Source: Myxococcales bacterium (GTDB taxonomy: Bacteria; Myxococcota; Polyangia; Polyangiales; Polyangiaceae). From it: a stretch of 7,029 nucleotides of DNA. Below the pieces are notes generated by a model. That model saw only the letters and a program-made list of their open reading frames with translations. It was not told the origin of the DNA and did not search any database. This document shows positions 1-6,006 of the stretch, one piece after another. Every line of letters begins with the position of its first letter. Position 1 is the stretch's first letter. The DNA lies in the NCBI GenBank assembly GCA_020430865.1, contig JAGQIY010001463.1, forward strand, positions 1-7,029, given 5' to 3'. The translations under genes and the position numbers were made by a program.

Positions 1-8
1 CGTTCAGA

Positions 9-659
9 ATGATCCGTCTCGCTTCCCCATCTCGACGAGTACTCACCGCGCTGCTCAGCCTGAGCTTGCTCGCTCCCATCGCCTTCACCCAGGCGGCTTG
101 TGGCTCGAAGACCAGTGACGGCGCGATGCGCGCAAACGTCAAGGCTGGTGACATGCCCGCGGGCGCAGATTGGACCGGCGTCTACTTCTCCCAGCTGTAC
201 GGCTACTTGCACCTGGTCAAGGAGGGCAAGACCGTGAGCGGCAAGTGGCGAACGGCGAACGGCGACGCATGGGGTGAGCTGCATGGTGAGGTGATCGGTG
301 ACCTGATGCACTTCGAATGGACCGAGCACAAGATCGGGATGGTCGGTCCGTCAGCCACGAGCAGCGGCAAGGGCTACTTCAAGTACGTGCGCCCGGAAAC
401 GAATGACTCGGACAAGATCGTCGGCGAGTGGGGACTCGGTCCCAACGAAGCGGGCAATCCCTGGGACGCGGTCAAGCAGCAGAACATGCAGCCCGATCCC
501 GACTCGGTGATGCCCGATGAATTGGAGCGCCGCGGCTCTGGTGGCGGCTGGGACGAAGCGCCCGCGCCTCCCGCTGGTGGCGGTGACGAAGGTGGTGGCG
601 GCGACGAAGCCGGTGGCGGCGACGAAGGCGGTGACATGGAAGGCCCTCCCGGGATCTGA
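9..659 (+). CDS. Putative secreted lipoprotein with beta-sandwich-like core and acidic Gly-rich tail
   Basis: A 216-residue protein of unrecognised specific function. Residues 1-30 form a signal peptide: a basic start ending in RR at 9-10, a Leu/Ala-rich core, then TQAAC, so Cys31 is a likely lipidation site. The -3 residue is Gln instead of the usual Leu, so the lipobox is weak and plain secretion is possible. Residues about 53-150 carry spaced W-x-G-x-Y, V-S-G-K-W, G-E-L-x-G-E-V, G-K-G-Y-F and G-E-W-G motifs. Such alternating strands with Gly-Lys/Glu-Trp turns resemble small secreted beta-barrel or lipocalin-like domains in which each strand pair ends in 'GxW'. From about residue 175 the chain is low complexity, with GGGDEG/GGGDEA tandem units. 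The ATG at 9 is chosen because the signal peptide begins properly there, but only 8 upstream bases are visible. Envelope location is inferred and the ligand is unknown. Confidence 0.72.
   Translation: MIRLASPSRRVLTALLSLSLLAPIAFTQAACGSKTSDGAMRANVKAGDMPAGADWTGVYFSQLYGYLHLVKEGKTVSGKWRTANGDAWGELHGEVIGDLMHFEWTEHKIGMVGPSATSSGKGYFKYVRPETNDSDKIVGEWGLGPNEAGNPWDAVKQQNMQPDPDSVMPDELERRGSGGGWDEAPAPPAGGGDEGGGGDEAGGGDEGGDMEGPPGI
576..635 (+). repeat. Three tandem 18-bp in-frame repeats encoding GGGDE[G/A]
   Basis: Units lie at 576-593, 594-611 and 612-629, followed by a partial copy at 630-635. Each full unit reads GGTGGCGGYGACGAAGSY and encodes GGGDEG, GGGDEA and GGGDEG, then GD. The copies differ at only a few positions, so the array probably expands and contracts by slippage or recombination while staying in frame. 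It forms a flexible acidic tail at the C terminus of the lipoprotein. Confidence 0.85.
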
Positions 660-695
660 ACCGGTCACTCCAGTACAGCCGAGCAGCGCCAGGGT

Positions 696-793
696 AAGGG
701 GTTTTCGAGACCTCGGCCTTGGCGCTTTCGCGTTCCGGTCTCAAGACCCTTGGGGCGAAGGAATCGCAGAGACCGTGGCGCTTCTGATTCTTT
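696..793 (+). promoter_or_regulatory. Structured leader upstream of gcvPB with competing hairpins
   Basis: Hairpin A pairs 696-712 with 737-751. GAGACC at 707-712 matches GGTCTC at 737-742 perfectly, continued by about nine further pairs with small bulges, around a 24-base loop. Hairpin B pairs 758-765 with 786-793 (eight pairs, one a wobble) and 768-771 with 782-785. A third pairing, CGGTCTC at 736-742 with GAGACCG at 769-775 (seven perfect pairs), excludes both A and B. The set lies 36 bases before the gcvPB start. I do not see the conserved core of the glycine riboswitch. The element could instead be a terminator-like structure or processing site for the preceding gene, but no U-tract follows hairpin A. 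Regulatory function is inferred. Confidence 0.35.
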
Positions 794-828
794 GAGTGCT
801 GCCCTCCACGAGAGCCGCGGAGGCTGCT

Positions 829-2367
829 ATGCACGAGCCCGAGCGCCTGACCAACCACGCTCGAGGAGAACCCGTGCCGGGACAAGCAGCTTCAGGAATC
901 CAGTTCGTCGAACCCCCGATTTTCGAGCTTGGCGCGCCAGGGCGTCACGGCGCTTCGATCGCCGAGCTCGACGTCCCCGCCGTGGATCCCAAGGCTGCGC
1001 TGGGAGTCCTGGCGCGTCAGGAGCCAGCCGCTCTGCCAGAGGTGAGCGAACCGGAGGCCTTCCGTCACTTCGTGCGCCTGAGTCAGTGGAACTACTCCAT
1101 CGATACGCAGTTCTACCCACTGGGGTCCTGCACGATGAAGTTCAACCCCAAGGTCAACGAGTGGGCTGCACGGCTCAATGGCTTCGCCGGGCTGCACCCG
1201 CAGACGCCCGAGCGACTCGCTCAGGGCGCGCTCGAGATCATGGTCCGCCTCCAGGATATCCTGGCGGAAATAGCTGGGATGGACTGCGTGAGCCTGCAGC
1301 CAGCCGCGGGCGCTCAAGGGGAGCTGACTGGGCTGATGATGATCCGCGCGTATCACACCGCCCAGGGCCGCTCCCCGCGGAAGGTGTTCATTCCTGACAG
1401 CGCGCACGGCACGAACCCAGCGAGCTGCGCTCTCAACGGCTTCGAGACTCAGGCGTTCCCCGCGGGCAGCGCGGGGATCGTCGAGCCCGAGGTGCTGGCA
1501 CGGGCGCTGGAAGACGCAGGCGACGAAGTGGCCGGCCTGATGATCACCAACCCCAACACCCTCGGCCTCTACGAGTCCGCGATGCCCAAGCTCGCGGAGC
1601 TGGTCCACGCCAAGGGCGGCTTGGTCTACGGGGACGGCGCCAACATGAACGCAGTGCTCGGCCGCGCACGCCCCGGCGACGCGGGCGTCGACGTGATGCA
1701 GTACAACCTGCACAAGACCTTCACCACCCCTCACGGTGGCGGTGGCCCCGGCTCTGGACCGGTGGCGTTCAAGAAGATCCTGGAGCCTTTTCAGCCGAAG
1801 CCGGTGGTGTTCCGCGCCGGAGATGAATTCCGCCTGGATTATGACCGCAAGCAGAGCGTGGGGAAGGTGCGCTCCTTCCTCGGTAACTTCGGCATGGTGG
1901 TGCGCGCCTACACCTACATCCGCGAGCTTGGCCCCGAGGGCCTGCGCGCGGTGAGTGACCGCGCCGTGCTCAACGCGAACTACCTGGCGAAGCGGCTCAG
2001 CGAGCACTACCCCATGGCGTTCCCGACGCAGCCGCTCCACGAGGCCGTGTTCACCGATCGTCAGCTCGAGCAGAACACGGGGGTCAAGACCCTGGACGTT
2101 GGCAAGCGACTCTTGGACTACGGCTTCCACGCACCGACGGTGTACTTCCCCCTGGTGGTGCGCGGCGCACTGATGATCGAGCCAACGGAGACCGAGACGA
2201 AGCAGACGCTCGACGCGTTCGTCGAGGCGATGGCCGCGATCAAGCGCGAGGCGGAGCAGAACCCGGACGTGGTGAAGACCGCTCCGCACCTGAGCCGGAT
2301 GCGTCGTCTGGACGAAGCCGGTGCCGCGCGGAAGCCGCGCTTGCGCTGGACGAAGCAGGAGGCCTGA
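829..2367 (+). CDS. gcvPB: Glycine dehydrogenase (aminomethyl-transferring) subunit 2, P-protein beta
   Basis: This is the C-terminal half of a split P-protein. With the alpha subunit it decarboxylates glycine in the cytoplasm and passes the aminomethyl group to lipoylated GcvH, feeding one-carbon units to tetrahydrofolate through GcvT. At 512 residues it is slightly longer than the usual 480-500, because of a roughly 22-residue polar N-terminal extension. Visible landmarks are YPLGSCTMKFNP at 96-107, DSAHGTNPAS at 190-199, ITNPNTLGLYE, and YNLHKTF followed by a Gly-rich loop. Lys296 in that last motif is the expected pyridoxal-phosphate Schiff-base residue. The C-terminal RRLDE and LRW motifs are also present, so the gene looks intact. 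ATG 829 is chosen over an in-frame GTG at 796 because GGAGG at 819-823 sits five bases before it. No gcvPA, gcvT or gcvH lies next to it here, so the partners must be elsewhere. It converges on the next gene with only 24 bases between stops. Confidence 0.95.
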   Translation: MHEPERLTNHARGEPVPGQAASGIQFVEPPIFELGAPGRHGASIAELDVPAVDPKAALGVLARQEPAALPEVSEPEAFRHFVRLSQWNYSIDTQFYPLGSCTMKFNPKVNEWAARLNGFAGLHPQTPERLAQGALEIMVRLQDILAEIAGMDCVSLQPAAGAQGELTGLMMIRAYHTAQGRSPRKVFIPDSAHGTNPASCALNGFETQAFPAGSAGIVEPEVLARALEDAGDEVAGLMITNPNTLGLYESAMPKLAELVHAKGGLVYGDGANMNAVLGRARPGDAGVDVMQYNLHKTFTTPHGGGGPGSGPVAFKKILEPFQPKPVVFRAGDEFRLDYDRKQSVGKVRSFLGNFGMVVRAYTYIRELGPEGLRAVSDRAVLNANYLAKRLSEHYPMAFPTQPLHEAVFTDRQLEQNTGVKTLDVGKRLLDYGFHAPTVYFPLVVRGALMIEPTETETKQTLDAFVEAMAAIKREAEQNPDVVKTAPHLSRMRRLDEAGAARKPRLRWTKQEA

Positions 2368-2391
2368 GCCTTGGCGCTCGTCCCCGACGTT

Positions 2392-3339
2392 TCAGTGTTG
2401 CTCCACACTGCGCTCCAGTTCAGCAACGACCTGCTGGGCGGAACCTTGCTGTTCCACCAGTTGCCGCACCCCCTTGGTCTGGCCCTGCAGGGTCTCATCG
2501 GCGCGCTCTAGCTCTCGCTTCTTGCGAGCCAGGTCCGCCTTCCTGCGCTCGGCCTCGTCGAGGGCCGCCCGGTAGTCGGTCTCCGCTCGCTGGAGCTGAG
2601 CCAGGGTTTCCGTGCGGCGTGTCTCGCTGGCCTGGAGTTGCTGCCTGGCCGCACTCAGTCGCTGGCCGAGCGTTTCGAGCAAGCCCCGCGCCTCGTCGAG
2701 CCTCTTCTGGAGCGCCGAGCGCTCCGCGGCGCGGCGCTCTTCCGCGCTGAGTTCGGGTGGCTTCGGTGCAGCGCTCTTCGACCGCTTGCCGCGCTTCTCT
2801 TGGGGGAGAGGCGCGCTGGTCGTCGTCGAGGGGATCAGGGTGACGCCGGCGAGTCCGAACGCGTCGAAGCCGGCGGCGCCGAGGGGCTGCGTCATCCGCC
2901 CCGGGCGGTTCGGCGCTCCGGCATCGTCGGGCTGGGCGGCCAGGGTCTCCAGGCTGGTCGCCAGCTCGCGCTCGCTGGCAGCGGTGAGCTTCTCCCCGTG
3001 GGCATCGCAAGCCTGGCGCGCGAGCTCGAGACAACGCTTCACCGCCTGCTTGCGTTGCTCGCTGGCCGCGAGCAGCGCCGCTCCGTCTCCCCCTGCCTGG
3101 GCCTCGGCGAGCTCCTGTCCAGCGGCGCGCAGGGCGGCCAGCCCCTCGACCTGGGCGAGCGCGATCCAGTTGATCAACCAGGCCGTGAGCTTCGGCTTGG
3201 CCAGGGCCTTCACGGTCTTGGCTTCCGCCGTCTGTCCCGCCGCCTTCAGGCGCTTCTCCAGTTGGTTGCGCGCGGACACGAACTGTCCTGGCGGCAGCAG
3301 GTAGACTTGGTCGAGTTCGCTCTGCAGATCCAGCGTCAC
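2392..3339 (-). CDS. Conserved hypothetical protein: N-terminal helical domain plus C-terminal coiled coil
   Basis: A 315-residue protein of unknown function if started at the GTG at 3339. Residues 1-58 contain a helical segment with an LPPGQF-SARN-L-KRLKAAG pattern followed by VKALAKPKLTAWLINW. I recall this arrangement from an uncharacterised family seen in actinobacteria and myxobacteria, whose members start close to this motif. Residues 60-140 are Ala/Glu-rich helix and 140-197 a disordered linker with a basic patch (EKRGKRSK). Residues about 198-312 are a long heptad-like Glu/Arg/Leu/Gln coiled coil. No catalytic motif, signal peptide or membrane segment is seen. The start is uncertain. 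An upstream in-frame ATG at 3465 has a good GGAGGA (complement of 3474-3479) eight bases ahead of it and would add 42 residues, mostly Arg/Ser/Ala. That extension looks unlike folded protein, and its first base would overlap the divergent gene's start. Coiled-coil scaffold or structural roles are guesses. Confidence 0.78.
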   Translation of the reverse strand: MTLDLQSELDQVYLLPPGQFVSARNQLEKRLKAAGQTAEAKTVKALAKPKLTAWLINWIALAQVEGLAALRAAGQELAEAQAGGDGAALLAASEQRKQAVKRCLELARQACDAHGEKLTAASERELATSLETLAAQPDDAGAPNRPGRMTQPLGAAGFDAFGLAGVTLIPSTTTSAPLPQEKRGKRSKSAAPKPPELSAEERRAAERSALQKRLDEARGLLETLGQRLSAARQQLQASETRRTETLAQLQRAETDYRAALDEAERRKADLARKKRELERADETLQGQTKGVRQLVEQQGSAQQVVAELERSVEQH

Positions 3340-3463
3340 CGCAGCATGTTGCGCCGAGGCTCTCGGGGGCGACAAGTGCCGAGCGCCCGCGCGTGCGCGT
3401 CCTGCGCAGCCAAGGGCCCTTCGCCGGCGTCGCTTCGCGCTGCGAGACGGGCTATGAAGAGCC

Positions 3464-4216
3464 ATGCCGCGCTTCCTCCGGGTTCTGCATGAAGGTTCTC
3501 CGCGCTTCGTCGAGCTGCTCGACGGTGCACTGCACCTGCTCGACGGACCGCCCTGGGCGGGCGCCAAGGTGCTGAAGGAGACAGTCGCGGCTTCCAGCGC
3601 GCCCCTCGCCCCCGTCGAACCCAGCAAGATCGTCTGCGTGGCCAAGAACTACCGCGAGCACGCCAAGGAGATGCAGGGTGAAGTCCCGGAAGAGCCGCTC
3701 TTGTTCTTCAAGCCACCTTCCTCGATTCTAGATCCCGGCGGAAAGGTGCTTCTGCCGCCCGGGGTGGAGCGCACGGACTTCGAGGCGGAGCTCGGAGTGG
3801 TAATCGGTGAGCGCGCGAGTCGGGTGTCCGAGGCCGAAGCCATGCAGCACGTCTTTGGCTACACGGTGGTGTGTGACGTGACGGCTCGCGACTACCAGAA
3901 GAAGGATCGGCTCTGGACCCGTGCGAAGGGCTTCGACACGTTCTGCCCGGTGGGTCCCGAGCTGGTCACCGATCTGGTGCCCGATGCCCTGCGGATTCAC
4001 CTCGCGCAGAATGGTGAGACGCGCCAGGACGGCAACACCCGGGACATGGTGTTCTCCATCGCTCGGGTGATCGCGTTCGCCTCCAGCTTCATGACCCTCG
4101 AGCCCGGCGATTTGATCGCCACGGGCACGCCTCACGGGGTTGGGCCGCTCCAGGCGGGCGACGCGATCCGCATCGAGATCGATGGGCTCGAGGTGCTCGA
4201 GTTCGGCGTGGCCTGA
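3464..4216 (+). CDS. Fumarylacetoacetate hydrolase (FAH) family protein
   Basis: A 250-residue cytoplasmic enzyme of the FAH superfamily, whose members hydrolyse acylpyruvates, decarboxylate or isomerise homoprotocatechuate-pathway intermediates, or tautomerise oxaloacetate. The family signature runs in order: KIVCVAKNY (55-63), FFKPPSS (81-87), DFEAELGVVIG (105-115), GYTVVCDVTARDYQ (132-145), KGFDTFCPVGP (155-165) and LIATGTPHGVG (217-227). Glu107, Glu109 and Asp138 are the expected divalent-metal ligands, so it should be active. A short N-terminal domain of about 50 residues precedes the catalytic fold, as in single-domain bacterial members. The exact substrate cannot be told from sequence, and no aromatic-catabolism genes adjoin it. 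No clear Shine-Dalgarno precedes ATG 3464. TATGAA at 3453-3458 could be a -10 giving a nearly leaderless message, but the matching -35 is poor. The gene converges on the tRNA genes. Confidence 0.92.
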   Translation: MPRFLRVLHEGSPRFVELLDGALHLLDGPPWAGAKVLKETVAASSAPLAPVEPSKIVCVAKNYREHAKEMQGEVPEEPLLFFKPPSSILDPGGKVLLPPGVERTDFEAELGVVIGERASRVSEAEAMQHVFGYTVVCDVTARDYQKKDRLWTRAKGFDTFCPVGPELVTDLVPDALRIHLAQNGETRQDGNTRDMVFSIARVIAFASSFMTLEPGDLIATGTPHGVGPLQAGDAIRIEIDGLEVLEFGVA

Positions 4217-4256
4217 GGGGCCGTGCCGCTGCCAGAAGGCTCTCGGTTGTTCTTTG

Positions 4257-4448
<192 letters not shown>

Positions 4449-4450
4449 GG

Positions 4451-4537
<87 letters not shown>

Positions 4538-4544
4538 GCGGCGG

Positions 4545-4573
4545 AATGTGGCAAACGGATCTGGGCCTGTCAA
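4545..4573 (-). promoter_or_regulatory. Sigma70-type promoter for the tRNA-Ser pair
   Basis: On the minus strand a perfect TTGACA (complement of 4568-4573) is followed by a 17-base spacer and CACATT (complement of 4545-4550), a weak but plausible -10. Only seven bases separate this from the mature 5' end of tRNA-Ser(CGA) at 4537, so transcription would begin at or within a few bases of the tRNA itself. It lies in the divergent gap shared with the TetR gene. Confidence 0.6.
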
Positions 4574-4694
4574 CGCGATGCGTGCGCCGTCGGCGCTTCG
4601 GTGGCCGCGCCCGGGCTGGTCACTCAAACGAACCCTGGAGCCGGTCGCTCCCGCTGGTTCGGACCAAGGTGGGGTCAGGGCCAGGAAAGCTGGA

Positions 4695-4710
4695 GTTCGC
4701 GCGCGCAAAC
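4695..4710. promoter_or_regulatory. Candidate operator palindrome upstream of the TetR-family gene
   Basis: GTTCGCGCGCGCAAAC is a 16-base palindrome with a single mismatched pair, centred about 31 bases before the start of the TetR-family gene. TetR proteins typically bind such near-perfect palindromes of about 14-20 bases next to their own gene, so autoregulation here is a reasonable inference. The alternating GC core makes chance palindromy more likely in this composition. Confidence 0.35.
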
Positions 4711-4733
4711 GGGGTAAGGAGTTCTTCTTCTCG

Positions 4734-5354
4734 ATGCGTGCTCGGGGCTCCTACAAGAAGAGCGAAGTCAGCCGGCAGCAGGTGCTGGAGGCGGCCGTTC
4801 GCGCTCTGGCGGAGCGCGGCTACGCGCGCACGTCCGTCAGTGACATCGCCGCTGCCGCCGGTATGAGCAAAGGCGCCGTCCACTACCACTTCGAGAGCAA
4901 GGACGAGCTGATCGAACAGGTGCTCGCGCACTGCGCCGACGTCATGCGAGAGCGTGTCCGCGAGGCGTGGGACGCCCCCGGTGAGCCCCACGAGCGCATC
5001 CTGCGGGCACTGAGCGAGATGCGCGCCACGCGGAAAGACGCGGGCCCCGAGCTGCGAGTCCTGGCTGATTTGATGGCGCAGGGCCTCCATGACGCCAAGC
5101 TCCAGCAGACCCTGCGCAGCATGTTCGAAGCCAACCGTCAGCAGGTCGCCGAAGGCATCGTCGAGTCGCTGCCGCAGCTGGGGATCCGCACCAAGATCCC
5201 GCCGCGGGTGATCCCCAGACTACTGCTCGGGACCCTGGACGGTCTGGCGCTCCATGACTTCTTCGACCCGCCGCCGCCCGAGGACGACGACGAGGTGATG
5301 CGCGCCCTGGAAGTGATCGTGGTGAGCCTGTTCGAACTCGAACCCGAGCGCTGA
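4734..5354 (+). CDS. TetR/AcrR-family transcriptional regulator
   Basis: A 206-residue one-component repressor of typical family length. Residues 13-60 form the N-terminal DNA-binding domain. The helix-turn-helix TSVSDIAAAAGMSKGAVHYH (33-52) is followed by the family's FESKDELI (53-60). The remainder is the helical ligand-binding and dimerisation domain, ending in an acidic PPPPEDDDEV loop (about 180-190) and a final helix. The ligand cannot be inferred. ATG 4734 is chosen because the domain starts about a dozen residues later and AAGGAG lies at 4716-4721. The 12-base spacing is a little long. The frame stays open further upstream, but that part overlaps the tRNA promoter and has no family similarity. 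No efflux pump or enzyme gene adjoins it on either side, so the target is unclear. The next gene, a small membrane protein 285 bases downstream, is one candidate. Confidence 0.93.
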   Translation: MRARGSYKKSEVSRQQVLEAAVRALAERGYARTSVSDIAAAAGMSKGAVHYHFESKDELIEQVLAHCADVMRERVREAWDAPGEPHERILRALSEMRATRKDAGPELRVLADLMAQGLHDAKLQQTLRSMFEANRQQVAEGIVESLPQLGIRTKIPPRVIPRLLLGTLDGLALHDFFDPPPPEDDDEVMRALEVIVVSLFELEPER

Positions 5355-5367
5355 GCCCCGCGCTCGG
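5344..5367 (+). terminator. Possible terminator hairpin spanning the stop codon of the TetR gene
   Basis: CCGAGCGC (5344-5351) pairs perfectly with GCGCTCGG (5360-5367) around an 8-base loop that contains the TGA stop. The stem is strong but there is no T-run after it, so it is not a classic intrinsic terminator. It may act as a 3'-end stabiliser. Confidence 0.3.
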
Positions 5368-5454
5368 CCAGGGTGCAGGGGGTGAGAGCGCTCTGTCACG
5401 GCGCCGAAACAACCATTTCAGTGCCTGGTGTTGCAGTTCGCGGCGTTGTCGCAT

Positions 5455-5505
5455 CGATTTTACGCGACGCATTAAATTAGTAATATTAGATAGTTAGTCA
5501 CATTG
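5455..5505. other. AT-rich island with spaced TTAG motifs
   Basis: About 50 bases are strongly AT-rich within a high-GC region and hold TTAG at 5477, 5486 and 5494, eight to nine bases apart. It lies in the 285-base gap between the TetR gene and the small membrane-protein gene, about 28 bases upstream of the -35 at 5533. Just before it, GTCGC (5448-5452) and GCGAC (5464-5468) could form a small stem. It could be a regulator- or nucleoid-protein-binding site, an extra promoter, or relic DNA. I recognise no specific element. Confidence 0.45.
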
Positions 5506-5532
5506 GGCTCGCGGCACGGTCATGGGGCCGAG

Positions 5533-5560
5533 TTGACACGTCGCGTAAGTTGGTTAGAAA
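5533..5560 (+). promoter_or_regulatory. Sigma70-type promoter for the small membrane protein
   Basis: A perfect TTGACA (5533-5538), a 16-base spacer and TAGAAA (5555-5560) form a good sigma70-like promoter. The start point would fall near 5567, leaving a leader of about 73 bases. A perfect palindrome ACTGGCCAGT (5568-5577) lies at the predicted start point and could be an operator. Confidence 0.5.
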
Positions 5561-5583
5561 CAGACCAACTGGCCAGTATTGGA

Positions 5584-5618
5584 GCGTGGCGAAGCCACGT
5601 CCCAGCGCGCGACGCTGG
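5584..5618 (+). promoter_or_regulatory. Two consecutive hairpins in the leader of the small membrane-protein gene
   Basis: CGTGGC (5585-5590) pairs with GCCACG (5594-5599) across a GAA loop. Two bases later CCAGCG (5602-5607) pairs with CGCTGG (5613-5618) across a 5-base loop. Both stems are six perfect pairs and end eight bases before the AAAGGAG ribosome binding site at 5626-5632, leaving that site exposed. They may stabilise the mRNA or form a regulatory leader. I recognise no known riboswitch class. Confidence 0.45.
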
Positions 5619-5639
5619 CTGGAAGAAAGGAGCACTTCC

Positions 5640-5879
5640 GTGTTCGACAGACTTTTCGCGTTGGTCGGCCCCACCTGGTCTGCGCTTGCTCTACTGGCGC
5701 TCGTCCTGGCGTATTTCGCCGTCGTGGCGTCGGAGACGGTGCGTGTCGCCCATGTCGGCGATCAGACCCCGCCGCAGTGGTGGCTGAAGGTCAAAGCCTG
5801 GGTCGAGCGCCTGCGTCAGCTTCGCTCGAACAAGAAGCCGCCGGTTGGGCCTTCGTTACCCTCCAGCCCTTACAACTGA
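5640..5879 (+). CDS. Small single-pass membrane protein of unknown function
   Basis: A 79-residue protein that I do not recognise. The start is the GTG at 5640, set by an excellent AAAGGAG (5626-5632) seven bases upstream. An in-frame TTG at 5550 would add 30 residues but lies within the predicted promoter. Residues about 8-30 form one hydrophobic helix rich in Ala, Leu and Val. Residues 32-46 are a polar connector. Residues 47-62 (WWLKVKAWVERLRQLR) form a basic amphipathic helix with three Trp, well suited to lying on the membrane surface. The tail from 63 is Lys/Pro/Ser-rich. The positive-inside rule puts the C terminus in the cytoplasm. It appears monocistronic, with its own promoter and a structured leader. 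A membrane anchor or regulatory small protein is conceivable, but nothing fixes the role. Confidence 0.72.
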   Translation: MFDRLFALVGPTWSALALLALVLAYFAVVASETVRVAHVGDQTPPQWWLKVKAWVERLRQLRSNKKPPVGPSLPSSPYN

Positions 5880-5971
5880 GCGCACGCCACGGCGTTCCCG
5901 AGCCGAATGGCACTCCAGGCGAGCCACGGCGCTTGCGGGCCGAGATCGCCCGGACCGACGCACCACGAGCG

Positions 5972-6000
5972 TTGCCAAGCTGGGCGATGCGCTGGATAGT
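5972..6000 (+). promoter_or_regulatory. Candidate leaderless promoter for the barrel-protein gene
   Basis: TTGCCA (5972-5977), a 17-base spacer and GATAGT (5995-6000) match sigma70 boxes at five and four of six positions. Only six bases separate the -10 from ATG 6007, so the message would begin at or next to the start codon. The absence of any Shine-Dalgarno before this ATG fits that reading. Confidence 0.42.
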
Positions 6001-6006
6001 CGGCGC

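Noticed and set aside
696..793. Glycine riboswitch upstream of gcvPB
   Set aside because: The gene context invited it, but the conserved aptamer core segments are not present. Only generic hairpins are seen.
892..2289. Long open frame on the minus strand opposite gcvPB (465 codons)
   Set aside because: It is antisense to a clearly conserved enzyme, and its His/Arg/Leu-rich translation shows no domain. It is a by-product of third-position GC bias.
2612..3492. Plus-strand open frames opposite the coiled-coil gene
   Set aside because: Their translations are Arg/Ala/Ser-rich without motifs, and the minus-strand frame has the recognisable N-terminal motif and heptad pattern.
4217..4256. Intrinsic terminator between the FAH-family gene and the tRNA genes
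   Set aside because: Only a three-pair GCC/GGC stem followed by an interrupted T-rich stretch was found, too weak to annotate.
5886..5931. Direct repeat GCCACGGCG at 5886-5894 and 5923-5931
   Set aside because: Nine bases of GC-rich sequence repeated once is readily explained by chance, and no associated element was seen.
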